The position numbers and the translations under genes are program-made. 40,964 bases of DNA from a virus. Below the pieces are notes generated by a model. That model did not search any database. It was not told where the DNA came from and saw nothing but the letters and a program-made list of their open reading frames with translations. The stretch spans positions 1 through 40,964 of IMG/VR virus record IMGVR_UViG_3300021197_000420, one strand, 5' to 3'. Below are positions 27,201 to 34,649 of the stretch, piece after piece (position 1 is the first letter of the stretch; each line of letters opens with the position of its first letter).

Positions 27201-27618
27201 TCAGCTTAAATCTTTCCCTATATTATTTGGTAATACAATAGCTAGGAGAGTTAACGCTAAGTTAAATCCTAAGTTCTGTTCTTCTGATTTCGTTGGCAAA
27301 ATGGCTGCGATTTCATCCATAAGTGCTGCAATAGGAATGGCTGCATTAGCTATGGCAATCAAGGATGCTATTAAAGGAGTAGAGGAAGAAAGGGGTGTCT
27401 TAGAAACAGTAAGTGCTGTGGGTATTCCGTTGATAGGAGAGCTTGGGGATGCTAAAGTTGCAGGTTACATTGCAGGACCGGGTCCGGCATACGTTGATGG
27501 TTTCTTGAAAAAGATAATGGGTGATGAACCTATGGGAGATACTGCGGAAGAAATGTACAAGATATTTTTAAATGCCACTACTGGTAGAATTGGACAAGAA
27601 TATTTCTTAGGAGATTAG
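24271..27618 (+). CDS. Large internal virion / ejection protein
   Basis: 1115 residues, the largest gene. An acidic start (ATRKEEEEHPFADFDFGSAS), a hydrophobic stretch at about 125-170 (AASAITMFGLTLGQNLMMKG then GAGITGAAAGLNYLMLL), long helical regions, a hydrophobic segment near 1030 (AISSISAAIGMAALAMAIKD) and a short end (FLNATTGRIGQEYFLGD). Size, helicity and position as the last large gene of the late operon fit the large ejection proteins of podoviruses (T7 gp16-like role). I see no clear transglycosylase active site. Confidence 0.8.
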   Translation: MATRKEEEEHPFADFDFGSASSPELSKDYYNNFDFNSGGSGSAFDYSIDRLMRASGRGLSELLPRMGTELPLNVRDYAGKMQQAGEQGMEEYIPEYEGGIFDQSLSDMPGFIGEKLAENGAASAITMFGLTLGQNLMMKGPGATKLIGAGITGAAAGLNYLMLLDEAVETHAAADNKTVDELTDKEIGRASWTAIQNAGLDFVLPNVWARSLNKAGLPAKKSLKQIAKNLKKTDKEKIGAMLYKGAKQTAQSAGIEGATETAQQINTMRTSALGLEGLDKNDLATDFVVGAAGGGVYGSPVALSKATDVNRSRKKDKLILDFEDARRKAAAGEQYTLNVDQYKKQYDELLKQFNTMTGAGVATAGVGPVVRQPDAMVNIRPPKKDIDANVEDVIPELFNAKEDPKGFLTNIKDAAANVLLRRATDGLPDIRNKVQTGKEMAAFMAVASPITDVSTGSGESQNVSKSFETLRHKYIGDYINKFEKIKNKWTRHVALMGEMASSVRPSVNKYIAAKLEEGNASPLYNLQEAEAEVTRALGKRKKKELDASIKDIADIQESIYQALSKTLGKDGLTIGHQEGYLSRGIDYKKVKKNPERFKESLVRDVGLKTVEADLVLQNVLNDVDPNVFTSEQIRAEATDGGMGISSFERARDGKWDNLSPEFRNEDTLDSIERYLFSAVTRMASAEAFGGDKANRYNDAINTLIKSGAVDSAQVEKLWGIYDAYHNVYKKPKTPEQRAAIQAMKGLSTVTSISYLGLATISSWTEPMWIGQRAGWYNMLKASPTVAGYALKGLARSIYGGAEGKDARTSFGRDLLRVMGMAMQPQMSERIDKLMAGDRNVALNYFFRSPGAMFLTQYTNAVRVWTAAAGLNMIQDQLNNMNNLSKTKKRLLLQELKENGLSMSDFEKVGALANGNIKNAILDDAFLDSTFINSKGNTISVRDVMIPWMRKITTDVALEPTAGNRPLWMSDPNLMLIAQLKSFPILFGNTIARRVNAKLNPKFCSSDFVGKMAAISSISAAIGMAALAMAIKDAIKGVEEERGVLETVSAVGIPLIGELGDAKVAGYIAGPGPAYVDGFLKKIMGDEPMGDTAEEMYKIFLNATTGRIGQEYFLGD

Positions 27619-27620
27619 TA

Positions 27621-27773
27621 ATGAGAAAATGTATAGACTTAGATAACCAACCGGGATTTCAGAATATAAAATCTCCGCCATTACAACAGGCTATTGACAA
27701 AGGCTTGTCAAATATTAATTGGGGTTATGATAAAAAGAAAGGGTCTAAGAAGAAACAGCCTTCAAGAGCTTAG
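27621..27773 (+). CDS. Last late gene: small basic protein
   Basis: 50 residues starting MRKCIDLDNQPGFQNIKSPP and ending in a lysine-rich tail (KKKGSKKKQPSRA). It starts 2 bp after the stop of the large ejection protein, with AGGAG 8 bp upstream inside that gene. Its last 29 bp overlap the end of the convergent nuclease gene on the other strand. Real gene likely from spacing and ribosome site; function unknown. Confidence 0.7.
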   Translation: MRKCIDLDNQPGFQNIKSPPLQQAIDKGLSNINWGYDKKKGSKKKQPSRA

Positions 27774-28143
27774 CTATATTAACTAAGTACATCTTAGATG
27801 CTTTGTTGTCTCCGCCCATGACAGTGTAAGGTTTCATTTCTTCCATTGTCTTTCGTAGTTTGTCTGTGTTAAACACTAGGCTACAGCATAGCTCTCCATC
27901 TTTAACTAAATTATGTACCCATAACTCAGCCTCTGTGCTAGTTAATCCTGATGGCTTACCATAGCTTTCAGTCTCGATACAGATGTTCCCTGTAGTTGCC
28001 CACTTATCTCTCTCTGTTTTAACTTCGCACTTCTTAGCACCTGAGAACATCTCATCTATGTGCTTCTCCCACTGCTGACCAAACTCTAAGTCAACATCAA
28101 ACTTCTTTAGTTCTTTTATGTCCTTGCTCTTGTTTAGTGACAA
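27745..28143 (-). CDS. PD-(D/E)XK-type phage nuclease
   Basis: 132 residues from a TTG start with a strong site just upstream (AAAGGAGAGG). Pattern GAKKCEVKTERDKWATTGNI, then CIETESYGKPSGLTSTEAEL and WVHNLV. This is a known phage nuclease-like pattern: E-x-K in VEVKTER-type strand, TGNIxIE, and a conserved GKPSGLxxTxAxxW. Substrate unknown; recombination, packaging clean-up or host DNA damage are all possible. Overlaps the RusA-like gene by 47 bp. Confidence 0.78.
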   Translation of the reverse strand: MSLNKSKDIKELKKFDVDLEFGQQWEKHIDEMFSGAKKCEVKTERDKWATTGNICIETESYGKPSGLTSTEAELWVHNLVKDGELCCSLVFNTDKLRKTMEEMKPYTVMGGDNKASKMYLVNIAKLLKAVSS

Positions 28144-28537
28144 GTTCCTCTCCTTTTATTTCAACAACAACATAGTTGTCCGTATCTAATCCACCAATCT
28201 CTGTAGTAACCTTAGTTACAATCTCGTAGTGGTCGTCTTCAATGACTTCACCTTCTACTAATGCATCCATAAGAAACTTATGCATAGTAAATGTATAGTT
28301 ATCTAAATCTCTTTTGTGTTTTGTTTTAAAGTATAGCTTGTAGTGTGGCTGTATGGTCTTGTACTTGGGCAGTGTTTGTACCCAATCCATAACAGTATCA
28401 TGATAGGCTCGTTTAACATTGTTCTTTTGTATGTAATGCATAGGAAAGAAGTTGTTTAAACTAACTAAGTGTTCCCTTTTCTTTTCCCCTCTGCCTCTAG
28501 TGAACACAGGCAAGGGCAGTATTCCTTTTTGTTTCAT
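28097..28537 (-). CDS. RusA-like Holliday junction resolvase
   Basis: 146 residues starting MKQKGILPLPVFTRGRGEKK; this ATG overlaps the stop of the lipoprotein gene (ATGA), which fixes the start in preference to a GTG 18 bp upstream. The RusA hallmark is present: KRDLDN (D77 and D79), then FLMDALVEGEVIEDD (D91, E100, D101, D102), then a beta end GLDTDNYVVVEIKGEE. RusA cuts four-way junctions as a dimer; in phages it resolves recombination and replication branches before packaging. Confidence 0.88.
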   Translation of the reverse strand: MKQKGILPLPVFTRGRGEKKREHLVSLNNFFPMHYIQKNNVKRAYHDTVMDWVQTLPKYKTIQPHYKLYFKTKHKRDLDNYTFTMHKFLMDALVEGEVIEDDHYEIVTKVTTEIGGLDTDNYVVVEIKGEELVTKQEQGHKRTKEV

Positions 28538-28680
28538 ACTTTCCACCCTATGCACAACGTAGCCTCAGGTGGAGAGCATATTATTTGTTCTTGTTGTTGT
28601 TTGTGTAGTAGTAGCTTTTCTTCAAAAGCATTACATCCTGTTAAGGTAGCAATAAGAAGTGGTACAATTAGTAACTTCAT
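28534..28680 (-). CDS. Small lipoprotein, possible outer-membrane spanin
   Basis: 48 residues: MKLLIVPLLIATLTGCNAFE, an ideal short lipoprotein signal with lipobox LTGC (Cys16), followed by FEEKLLLHKQQQEQIICSPP and EATLCIGWKV. Ribosome site GGAG, 6 bp before the ATG. Its stop overlaps the RusA-like start (ATGA). Outer-membrane spanins of the Rz1 type are short lipoproteins of similar size, and a holin-like gene lies just upstream, so a lysis role is plausible. No inner-membrane partner is adjacent. Confidence 0.78.
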   Translation of the reverse strand: MKLLIVPLLIATLTGCNAFEEKLLLHKQQQEQIICSPPEATLCIGWKV

Positions 28681-28752
28681 TATTTTCTCCAGTCTGTTTG
28701 CCAAAGTCTTGGGTTTGTTTTTTTCTTTTGTTGTTTGAGTGTCAAGTATAAC

Positions 28753-28785
28753 TTGGAAGTCTCATCCAGACGGACAAGACCCCAA
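28753..28785 (-). terminator. Strong hairpin after the holin-like gene, no U-tract
   Basis: On the minus-strand RNA about 14 pairs form around a GTCT loop: CTTGTCC with GGATGAG (two wobble pairs inside) plus outer TTGG with CCAA, one base bulged. The same stem on the plus strand has several mismatches, so it appears shaped for the minus transcript. No U-run follows, so processing or mRNA stabilisation between the holin-like and lipoprotein genes is more likely than intrinsic termination. Confidence 0.6.
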
Positions 28786-28797
28786 GAGTTTTTAGAC

Positions 28798-29040
28798 TTA
28801 GTCTTTGAGTTCATCGACTATATCTTTGTCGAGTAATCTCCATATGATGACAGCTGCGATAATGCCAGCCAGTCCACCGTTTCCTAAAGTCCAAACTATG
28901 CCTAGTATAGAGCCAATTACATCTCCTGTAAGGAAGGCTACCTTCGGACCGAAGATAATCTGCAATATAATTGAAAGGCTTATCAGTTTGATGCCAACAT
29001 CTATCGCTCCGTCAGCACCATTCTTTATCTTATCTAACAT
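28798..29040 (-). CDS. Holin-like small membrane protein
   Basis: 80 residues with two hydrophobic segments: SLSIILQIIFGPKVAFLTG (about 22-40) and the stretch IGSILGIVWTLGNGGLAG with IIAAVIIW (about 42-68), plus charged ends (MLDKIKNGADG; RLLDKDIVDELKD). Size and topology suit a small holin. Ribosome site TAGGAG, 8 bp before the ATG. It lies just after the reductase gene, in an operon otherwise devoted to DNA metabolism, and a second holin-like gene lies in the late block. Function inferred. Confidence 0.7.
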   Translation of the reverse strand: MLDKIKNGADGAIDVGIKLISLSIILQIIFGPKVAFLTGDVIGSILGIVWTLGNGGLAGIIAAVIIWRLLDKDIVDELKD

Positions 29041-29084
29041 ATTTTACTCCTATATTAGTCTAACATTTTTAAATAGCTAAAGAA

Positions 29085-31049
29085 TTATTCTACGTCTCTT
29101 TCTTCTTCAACTAAATCTACAAGTTCACACACACTACCAGTACACGCTAAAGTCTTAGTGCCTACTGTCATGTCCGTCAGCTCGTACTCGCTAATCAAAT
29201 CCCAGTCAACAGACTTAGGCATTGTCTTAGCCAGTTCATCATACTGTTTCTTAGTGCAATCCTCATAAGGTGCTTGTTGATAAGAATGGTCAGAGTGTGG
29301 TAAGAAACTTACACCACTGACTTCATCGAAGTGCTTATATACCCATGCACCTACTTCCATCCACTCATGTTCTCTTACACTAACAGTAACGCTAGGTTTA
29401 TGCTCACAGTAATATCTTTGATAGGTAAGCCATAGTTCTAGCTGTTCGATAGCAGTCCTTTCATTTCTAAGTACAGCACCTTTGGGTGCTTTCATTGGAA
29501 AGGTAAAGACTTTAACGCTATTAGGTTTCATTACATCAGCCTCACAAGGTATGCCTTGGTCTTCCATAAGTTGAGCGATAGGGTCTTTAGCATCTGCTCT
29601 TACTCTACGGAAATAGTAGTCATTGTGCCTAGTGTGTATACCACTTGCACTGTCTACTAATTGACTGACTGTGCCACTAGGTTTAATCGCTGTTGTTGCA
29701 GTAGCTTGACTAATACCTAGTAGTTCTGACCAGTCCTTATTGACTTTAACTGTTTCTTTTCTTACGTCACTAAGGAAGTCAGGTAAACTTCTTTTACCAT
29801 AGTAGCCTCTGTCTCCACTGCTACCATTCATAAAACTGTTGTCCATTATACCAGTTAATGACACTCCAAGCAAGGCTTCTTCTTCTGTATTTTTAACCCA
29901 TTTCGGTCTAAGTCTTTTAATGTTGGTAAGACTTGCTTGAAACGTGCCCAGTATGGTGGCTAATCTTGCCTTACGGAGTATATCTTTCTGTGTGTCTTCT
30001 GCCCGTATGACTACCTCAGTTAAGTTACAAAACTGACCATCTCTTAGGATTATTTCACTACATGGATTACAACCAAAGTCATGCTCAGTATCTCTTCTAC
30101 CTATGGATGCTACTTGTTTGATAGCCGCTTCTCTGTTGAAGATGCCACGCTCACCTGACTTAGACTCATAAAGAGAAGTCCATTCCTTCATGAATATACC
30201 CATGTCAGGCTTCTCTGTATAGCATACACTGTTGTTACTGAGTGCCATTTCCGGTGTGTCTGACCACCACTGACCTGACTTAGCGTTACGCATACGCTCA
30301 TCAGTTAAGTTTGATAGAGATATAAGTGCTGACCTACGCACACCACCTACGACTACCACCTCTGCTATCTTACACATCATTCTATGACACTCATAACTTG
30401 TTAGCTTTCTTCCTACTGCCTCTTTAAATAAGTTAGTAGCGAAGTTAAATAAATCAAGCAATGGTTCAGGTCCACTTGCTCTGCCACCAAAGGTAGCTAA
30501 CCTAGAACCCTTGGGTCTTATCTTAGAAAAATCCCACTTAGGCATTTCACCATTGTACAAATAAGTAATAAGTTTTCTAAACGCAGACTGCCAACCCTCT
30601 TTACTATCCTGTACCACCACTGTGTCCTCTACATCTATCATTTCCTCAGGTACTTCGGGTAGCTTAGAAATGAATTGTCTTTCTACACTAAACCCTACAC
30701 CAGTACCATGCATTAGAATGTATAAGCACTCATCAAATGCTTTTGGATGGTCAACGCTTAGGTATGCACAGTTATATCCGGCTATGTTGTTGTCTTTAAG
30801 TGCTTTGCCTGAGGTCATTAGTGCTCTCATGCTTGGCATAACCTCTAGGTTTAATACTGCATCTTCTAATATCTTTCTAGTCTTAGGTACTAACTCATGG
30901 TTACAGTTTTCTTTTAAATGTTCTTCCATGAAGTCAAAGTATCGAGCAACTGTTTCTTGCCACGTTTCTCTTCTGTTCTTCTCAGGTAGCCACCTTGCAT
31001 ATCTGCTCAGTGCTATAAAATTTTGGTAGTCATTGGGTAGTATGTTCAT
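29085..31049 (-). CDS. nrdJ: Class II ribonucleotide reductase, monomeric (adenosylcobalamin)
   Basis: Reduces ribonucleoside triphosphates to deoxy forms using vitamin B12, supplying nucleotides for phage DNA. The 654 residues follow the monomeric Lactobacillus-type layout: C94 (GYNCAYL), then the N-x-C-x-E core N328-P-C330-S-E332, and C341 eleven residues on, the same spacing as in the known enzyme. A C-terminal redox pair with five-residue spacing is present (ACTGSVCEL). PSMRALMTSG near 72 is also typical. A B12-using enzyme needs no oxygen or partner subunit. Its start overlaps the preceding stop (ATGA). Confidence 0.95.
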   Translation of the reverse strand: MNILPNDYQNFIALSRYARWLPEKNRRETWQETVARYFDFMEEHLKENCNHELVPKTRKILEDAVLNLEVMPSMRALMTSGKALKDNNIAGYNCAYLSVDHPKAFDECLYILMHGTGVGFSVERQFISKLPEVPEEMIDVEDTVVVQDSKEGWQSAFRKLITYLYNGEMPKWDFSKIRPKGSRLATFGGRASGPEPLLDLFNFATNLFKEAVGRKLTSYECHRMMCKIAEVVVVGGVRRSALISLSNLTDERMRNAKSGQWWSDTPEMALSNNSVCYTEKPDMGIFMKEWTSLYESKSGERGIFNREAAIKQVASIGRRDTEHDFGCNPCSEIILRDGQFCNLTEVVIRAEDTQKDILRKARLATILGTFQASLTNIKRLRPKWVKNTEEEALLGVSLTGIMDNSFMNGSSGDRGYYGKRSLPDFLSDVRKETVKVNKDWSELLGISQATATTAIKPSGTVSQLVDSASGIHTRHNDYYFRRVRADAKDPIAQLMEDQGIPCEADVMKPNSVKVFTFPMKAPKGAVLRNERTAIEQLELWLTYQRYYCEHKPSVTVSVREHEWMEVGAWVYKHFDEVSGVSFLPHSDHSYQQAPYEDCTKKQYDELAKTMPKSVDWDLISEYELTDMTVGTKTLACTGSVCELVDLVEEERDVE

Positions 31050-31249
31050 TCTTCATCCTCTAGTGGTGCGATTTCAATGTCAACCATCTTATCGCCATTC
31101 TCGTCATAATAATCTTTGTACTTTAATCTTCCGTTTCTATGTAACAGTATTGCTGTTGTTATTCCTTTGTCATATGCTCTCTTGTGTGTAAAGTAAATAG
31201 CAACTGCACCTAGTAACATAAAAGCTAGGCTTATCTCTATGTATTCCAT
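31046..31249 (-). CDS. Small membrane protein
   Basis: 67 residues: one membrane segment near the start (EISLAFMLLGAVAIYFT), then a basic turn (HKRAYDKGI) and an acidic, cytoplasm-like tail (YYDENGDKMVDIEIAPLEDE). Ribosome site GAGGAG just before the ATG, inside the upstream gene. Overlaps the reductase start (ATGA) and the upstream gene by 13 bp. Function unknown. Confidence 0.8.
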   Translation of the reverse strand: MEYIEISLAFMLLGAVAIYFTHKRAYDKGITTAILLHRNGRLKYKDYYDENGDKMVDIEIAPLEDEE

Positions 31250-31410
31250 TCAGTCTCCTCGAAGTCCTCTAAGAATCTATCTTTTTTCTCGATAAGTTTA
31301 CCTTCAAATGCATCAAGTAACTCATCAGGCTCTATCTCTAACTCATCACATATTAAACAAGTGTCATAAGTGGCAGAGATAAAAGCCTTCAACTCTGGTA
31401 GTAGCTTCAA
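31237..31410 (-). CDS. Small acidic helical protein
   Basis: 57 residues from a TTG start fused to the exonuclease stop (TTGA), with GGAG 7 bp upstream. Sequence begins MKLLPELKAFISATYDTCLI and continues CDELEIEPDELLDAFEGKLI, then a charged end. Helical and acidic, with 'CDELEIEPDELLDAFE' resembling short acidic proteins found in other phages near replication genes. Fills an otherwise empty gap between exonuclease and membrane protein genes. Function unknown; could be a regulator or host-protein binder. Confidence 0.72.
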   Translation of the reverse strand: MKLLPELKAFISATYDTCLICDELEIEPDELLDAFEGKLIEKKDRFLEDFEETEWNT

Positions 31411-32216
31411 AAACTTGCTCCTTTATTGTCAACAAAATAATTGGTTATCTTGCCAGATGGAATAGGTCTAGCATCTAAGCTACCATAACAATCATTCTTA
31501 AATCCGCAGAAAGCACAAGTCATACATAACTTTTCTTCTCCACTTTTTGTCATAGTAGTAGCGTTAGCTATTCTCATAGGCGGTGTATCCGAGGCCATTT
31601 TATTTTTAAGGTCAACAATAAAAGTATCTACATCTTGTTCAAGTTCCTGTTTGCACAACTTGAGAGTTGATTTGTTTTTATTTAAAGCAAGGAAGTATCC
31701 ATGCTTTCTGTTGTCTCCTTTACCATAGGCTGATAGTTGCTTGATGTAGCCGAAGCCATCATCTTTAATACCATCCTCGGCAAACTTGTTATCCCAAGAC
31801 CAAGCACTAGCGGTCTTAATATCTACAAGTTCTCCATCAATAGTACAATCTTGAGAACCATCCACTCCCTCTACAGTATGTTTCTTCTGTTGGTCTGTCA
31901 CTGAGTGTCCTGACAGTTTAATCAAGGCCACAAGCATAGCCTCTAGCACATGACCTTGTAGAAAGGTAAGGTACACACTCCCATCTATCTCCTCTGGTGT
32001 GTACCCCTTCACAGTATACCACTGTGCCCTTTCACAACGACCAATGCTAGACATTCTCAAGTTTGTCTTTGCTTCATAAGGTTCAAAAGCATTCTTAATT
32101 GCTTGTTCAACCTCTCTACCACATTGCATAGCTATAGTGTCTAGGTCTCCAGAATAATTCTTTGACTTCATCACCTCGTACACATCGGGTATTATAGTAT
32201 TTATACTCTTTTCCAC
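31407..32216 (-). CDS. RecB/Cas4-like exonuclease with likely Fe-S cluster
   Basis: Predicted DNA exonuclease of the PD-(D/E)XK superfamily, probably the phage recombination or host-DNA-degradation exonuclease. Motifs: C61 (GRCERAQWY), E92 in GHVLEAM, D127 and D132-x-K134 in TIDGELVDIKTAS, and Q160 in QLSAYG. The C-terminus has C231, C234-x2-C237 and x5-C243; together with C61 this is the four-cysteine arrangement that holds a 4Fe-4S cluster in Cas4/AddB-type nucleases. 269 aa is usual. Four bases separate it from the DUF3310 gene. Confidence 0.88.
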   Translation of the reverse strand: MEKSINTIIPDVYEVMKSKNYSGDLDTIAMQCGREVEQAIKNAFEPYEAKTNLRMSSIGRCERAQWYTVKGYTPEEIDGSVYLTFLQGHVLEAMLVALIKLSGHSVTDQQKKHTVEGVDGSQDCTIDGELVDIKTASAWSWDNKFAEDGIKDDGFGYIKQLSAYGKGDNRKHGYFLALNKNKSTLKLCKQELEQDVDTFIVDLKNKMASDTPPMRIANATTMTKSGEEKLCMTCAFCGFKNDCYGSLDARPIPSGKITNYFVDNKGASF

Positions 32217-32220
32217 TTTC

Positions 32221-32463
32221 TTACTCCTCTCTTGTTGTAATTTCTATTAGCCGATTTAAATACCATTGTGCTTTCTTTAAATCTTCTAATCCATTCTTCA
32301 TTTTGTAACGAGTTACATATTTTATCACATTGCCTTCCAGAAAACTCATGTTTTTTGAAGTGATATAATCTATGCACTCTATCCCTTGTGTGTAATGCTC
32401 CGGATTGATGTTATCTTTCTTTCTATTCTCATTCCATTGCACTTTAAATTCATTATCCTTCAT
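32221..32463 (-). CDS. DUF3310 protein
   Basis: 80 residues. The signature is complete: INPEHYTQGIECIDYI, FLEGNVIKYVTRYKMKNGLE, DLKKAQWYLNRLI. This family is frequent in phages next to replication and nucleotide genes; it is sometimes called a nucleotide-kinase-like protein without experimental proof. Its start overlaps the preceding nuclease-like gene by 11 bp. Confidence 0.9.
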   Translation of the reverse strand: MKDNEFKVQWNENRKKDNINPEHYTQGIECIDYITSKNMSFLEGNVIKYVTRYKMKNGLEDLKKAQWYLNRLIEITTREE

Positions 32464-32947
32464 GTTTAACTAGTTCCCTTATATCCTTTAATTTGCTTAT
32501 AGGTAAATTATGGCAGTCTGTTGAAACTTTCCAATTATTGTCAGGGTCTATACTCCCCTTCTTTAAAAACTTTGAGTCTTCTAAATACTTTTCTTTTTCT
32601 AAGTAGCCTAATATCCACCCTTCTGACAAATCATTTTTTATTCGGGTAAAGACATAAAAGTCACACTTTTGTTTAGTATTCAGGTCGGCTACAGAACATT
32701 CATAGTAATCTCTAGGTGCTGATGTTACCCTCTTGCTTTTAACATCTATTTTTTTGTTATTAAATACTAAATCATAGTCATAAGTATTGTTCAAGGAAAT
32801 TCCTAGTTCCTCTGCCACAATAATCTCACCTAAAAACCCAATTACATTTCCTTTTCCTTTTGTTATTGAATTATTTAAAATGCCCATATCACTTGACATT
32901 TCATTAGCCAAGTTAACATTTTCTTTTGTAATTTTAATGTGTTTCAT
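32453..32947 (-). CDS. Predicted PD-(D/E)XK-fold endonuclease
   Basis: 164 residues: helical start with KGNVIGFLGEIIVAEELG (conserved E in the helix), then DYDLVFNNKKIDVKSKR (D...D-x-K active-site strand) and DYYECSVADLNTK, CDFYVFTRIK. The pattern helix-E then beta D-x-K fits small restriction-like nucleases. Start overlaps the polymerase stop by 14 bp, with GGGAG about 9 bp upstream. Substrate unknown; together with exonuclease and resolvase it adds to a dense nuclease set. Confidence 0.75.
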   Translation of the reverse strand: MKHIKITKENVNLANEMSSDMGILNNSITKGKGNVIGFLGEIIVAEELGISLNNTYDYDLVFNNKKIDVKSKRVTSAPRDYYECSVADLNTKQKCDFYVFTRIKNDLSEGWILGYLEKEKYLEDSKFLKKGSIDPDNNWKVSTDCHNLPISKLKDIRELVKHEG

Positions 32948-34649
32948 TCCAACTTCTCCCTATTTTATACTCTCCAGTTATTGGACAGTTTAGTTTGTAA
33001 TAATCTGTTGTCTGCTCCATGGCCTTGACAACCAATGAGCCAATCTCATCTGCATCATCAGGACTGCACTCTAATTGTATCTCATCATGTATAACACCCA
33101 GTTGCCTGTACTCTAAGTGTAGTGCAAGCGAGTGAAAAATAACCCATGCTCTCTTGCTTATTATAGCACCCGCACTTTGTAGTAGAAAGTTAAGTGAGGC
33201 ATGTTCGCTCCTAACTCTGACGTGTCTGCCATCTAATGCCTTGAGGTATCCCTTGTCTGATGCCTTGCCTACTCTTTCCCTGAGTACCTTAAGGGCGGGT
33301 GTATTATCAAGAAAGTTTTTCTTAAGCACCTTGCCTTCTTCTATACCGCCACCCGCTATGCTACCTATCTTCTTATCGCCCGCACCATAGAGGAATGCAT
33401 AGATAAATGTCTTGGCCTTATCTCTTGTGTCTAATCCGGCTGACTTCTGATTGGCAGTGTGTATGTCACCTGTTAGTATCTCTTGTGTATAGTTCTCATC
33501 TCTCATATAGTGGGCGAGGCATCTTAGTTCTAGTCCACTGAGGTCAGCACCTACTAGCACCTTATCCTCAGGCACAGTAAACAAGGCTCTCATCTCAGAG
33601 CCATACTCTTTGCCACTAGCAGTTACTTGTTGTAGGTTTGGATTGCTACTGCTCATCCTGTGAGTCACAGTTCCCATAGTATGTACTCTGCTATGTATCC
33701 TACCAGTTCTCTCATCTACAGCATCAAGCCATGAGTTAATCTGACCTTGTCTCTTTTGCAACATGAGGTAACGACCAATCAACTTTGCCTCAGGTATGTC
33801 TACATCCTTGAGTGTGGACTCATCAACCTTGGGTCTGCCAGTTTCAGTAAACACCTCAGGCTTCCAGCCATAGTGCATAAGATGTCTGCCCACCTGTTGT
33901 CTGCTACCCAAGTTTAGTTCAGGGTATGCCCAGTAACCATAGTCACCTTCTTCATTGGTATGACATTGCAAGTCTACCTCTGCTTGGTATCCCTTGGTTC
34001 TAGTAAAGTCCTTCTTAAATCTCTGCTCCACTGGTTTCTTGCTTTTCCACACAGGTAGGGGCTTAAATGTTTTATGTACTTCTTCCTCTGCATTTCGTAG
34101 GTCATCATTAACTTGTTGTAGTATTTCTATTGCACCTCGCTCATCAAAGAGCCAACCTGTCCTCTCTTGCCAAGAGCAGTGTCTTTTAGTGGCATACTCT
34201 AATTGCTTGGCATCCTCACTTAATCTCTTTTGCTTCATGAGTTTGTAGACCTTAGTTGTTATCTCTACATCTCTCAAACAATACTCAACCATCTCATCAC
34301 TTAGCTTTGACCAATCCTCATGGTCTCCCTTAGGATAGCCTAAGTACTCACCCCAGTTAGCTAATGAGTGGCCACCCTCTCTGCGTGGACTGTCTAGCTG
34401 ACTGAGTATTAGCGTGTCCTCTATCGTTGTGCTACTAAAGTCTGTGCCCCATATTTTTGCAAGTACAGGGATGTCAAATGCTATGCCATTATGAAACACC
34501 AACGTCTGTGAGTCTATCCACTCGTTAAAGTCTTTAGACTCATAGAATACTTGTGTTTCTTCGGTGTAAATATCTTGCACTGCTACGCACCACACTCTAG
34601 TGGCTTCTATACCATCAGTTTCTATGTCGCAACTAAAAGTCTGCGTCAT
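32934..34649 (-). CDS. polA: Family A DNA polymerase with 3'-5' exonuclease
   Basis: Phage replicative polymerase. The ATG at 34649 is chosen; an upstream in-frame ATG would extend further into the primase gene. With this start (571 aa) the exonuclease domain has D8-x-E10 (SCDIETDG), HNGIAFD and the EYCLRDVE motif near 125. The polymerase has motif A (GADLSGLELR, D369), motif B (R409-x3-K413-x3-Y417-x3-Y421-G) and motif C H521-D522-E523. The residue equal to E. coli Phe762 is tyrosine, as in T7, and is associated with efficient dideoxynucleotide use and with virulent phages. Overlaps the primase stop by 17 bp. Confidence 0.95.
   Translation of the reverse strand: MTQTFSCDIETDGIEATRVWCVAVQDIYTEETQVFYESKDFNEWIDSQTLVFHNGIAFDIPVLAKIWGTDFSSTTIEDTLILSQLDSPRREGGHSLANWGEYLGYPKGDHEDWSKLSDEMVEYCLRDVEITTKVYKLMKQKRLSEDAKQLEYATKRHCSWQERTGWLFDERGAIEILQQVNDDLRNAEEEVHKTFKPLPVWKSKKPVEQRFKKDFTRTKGYQAEVDLQCHTNEEGDYGYWAYPELNLGSRQQVGRHLMHYGWKPEVFTETGRPKVDESTLKDVDIPEAKLIGRYLMLQKRQGQINSWLDAVDERTGRIHSRVHTMGTVTHRMSSSNPNLQQVTASGKEYGSEMRALFTVPEDKVLVGADLSGLELRCLAHYMRDENYTQEILTGDIHTANQKSAGLDTRDKAKTFIYAFLYGAGDKKIGSIAGGGIEEGKVLKKNFLDNTPALKVLRERVGKASDKGYLKALDGRHVRVRSEHASLNFLLQSAGAIISKRAWVIFHSLALHLEYRQLGVIHDEIQLECSPDDADEIGSLVVKAMEQTTDYYKLNCPITGEYKIGRSWNETH

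Noticed and set aside
24271-27618. Transglycosylase domain in the large ejection protein
   Set aside because: Expected by analogy to T7 gp16, but no convincing catalytic Glu motif was seen by eye.
28469-28738. Plus-strand 89-codon frame
   Set aside because: Antisense to the lipoprotein and RusA-like genes, which have ribosome sites and coupled starts; no ribosome site of its own.
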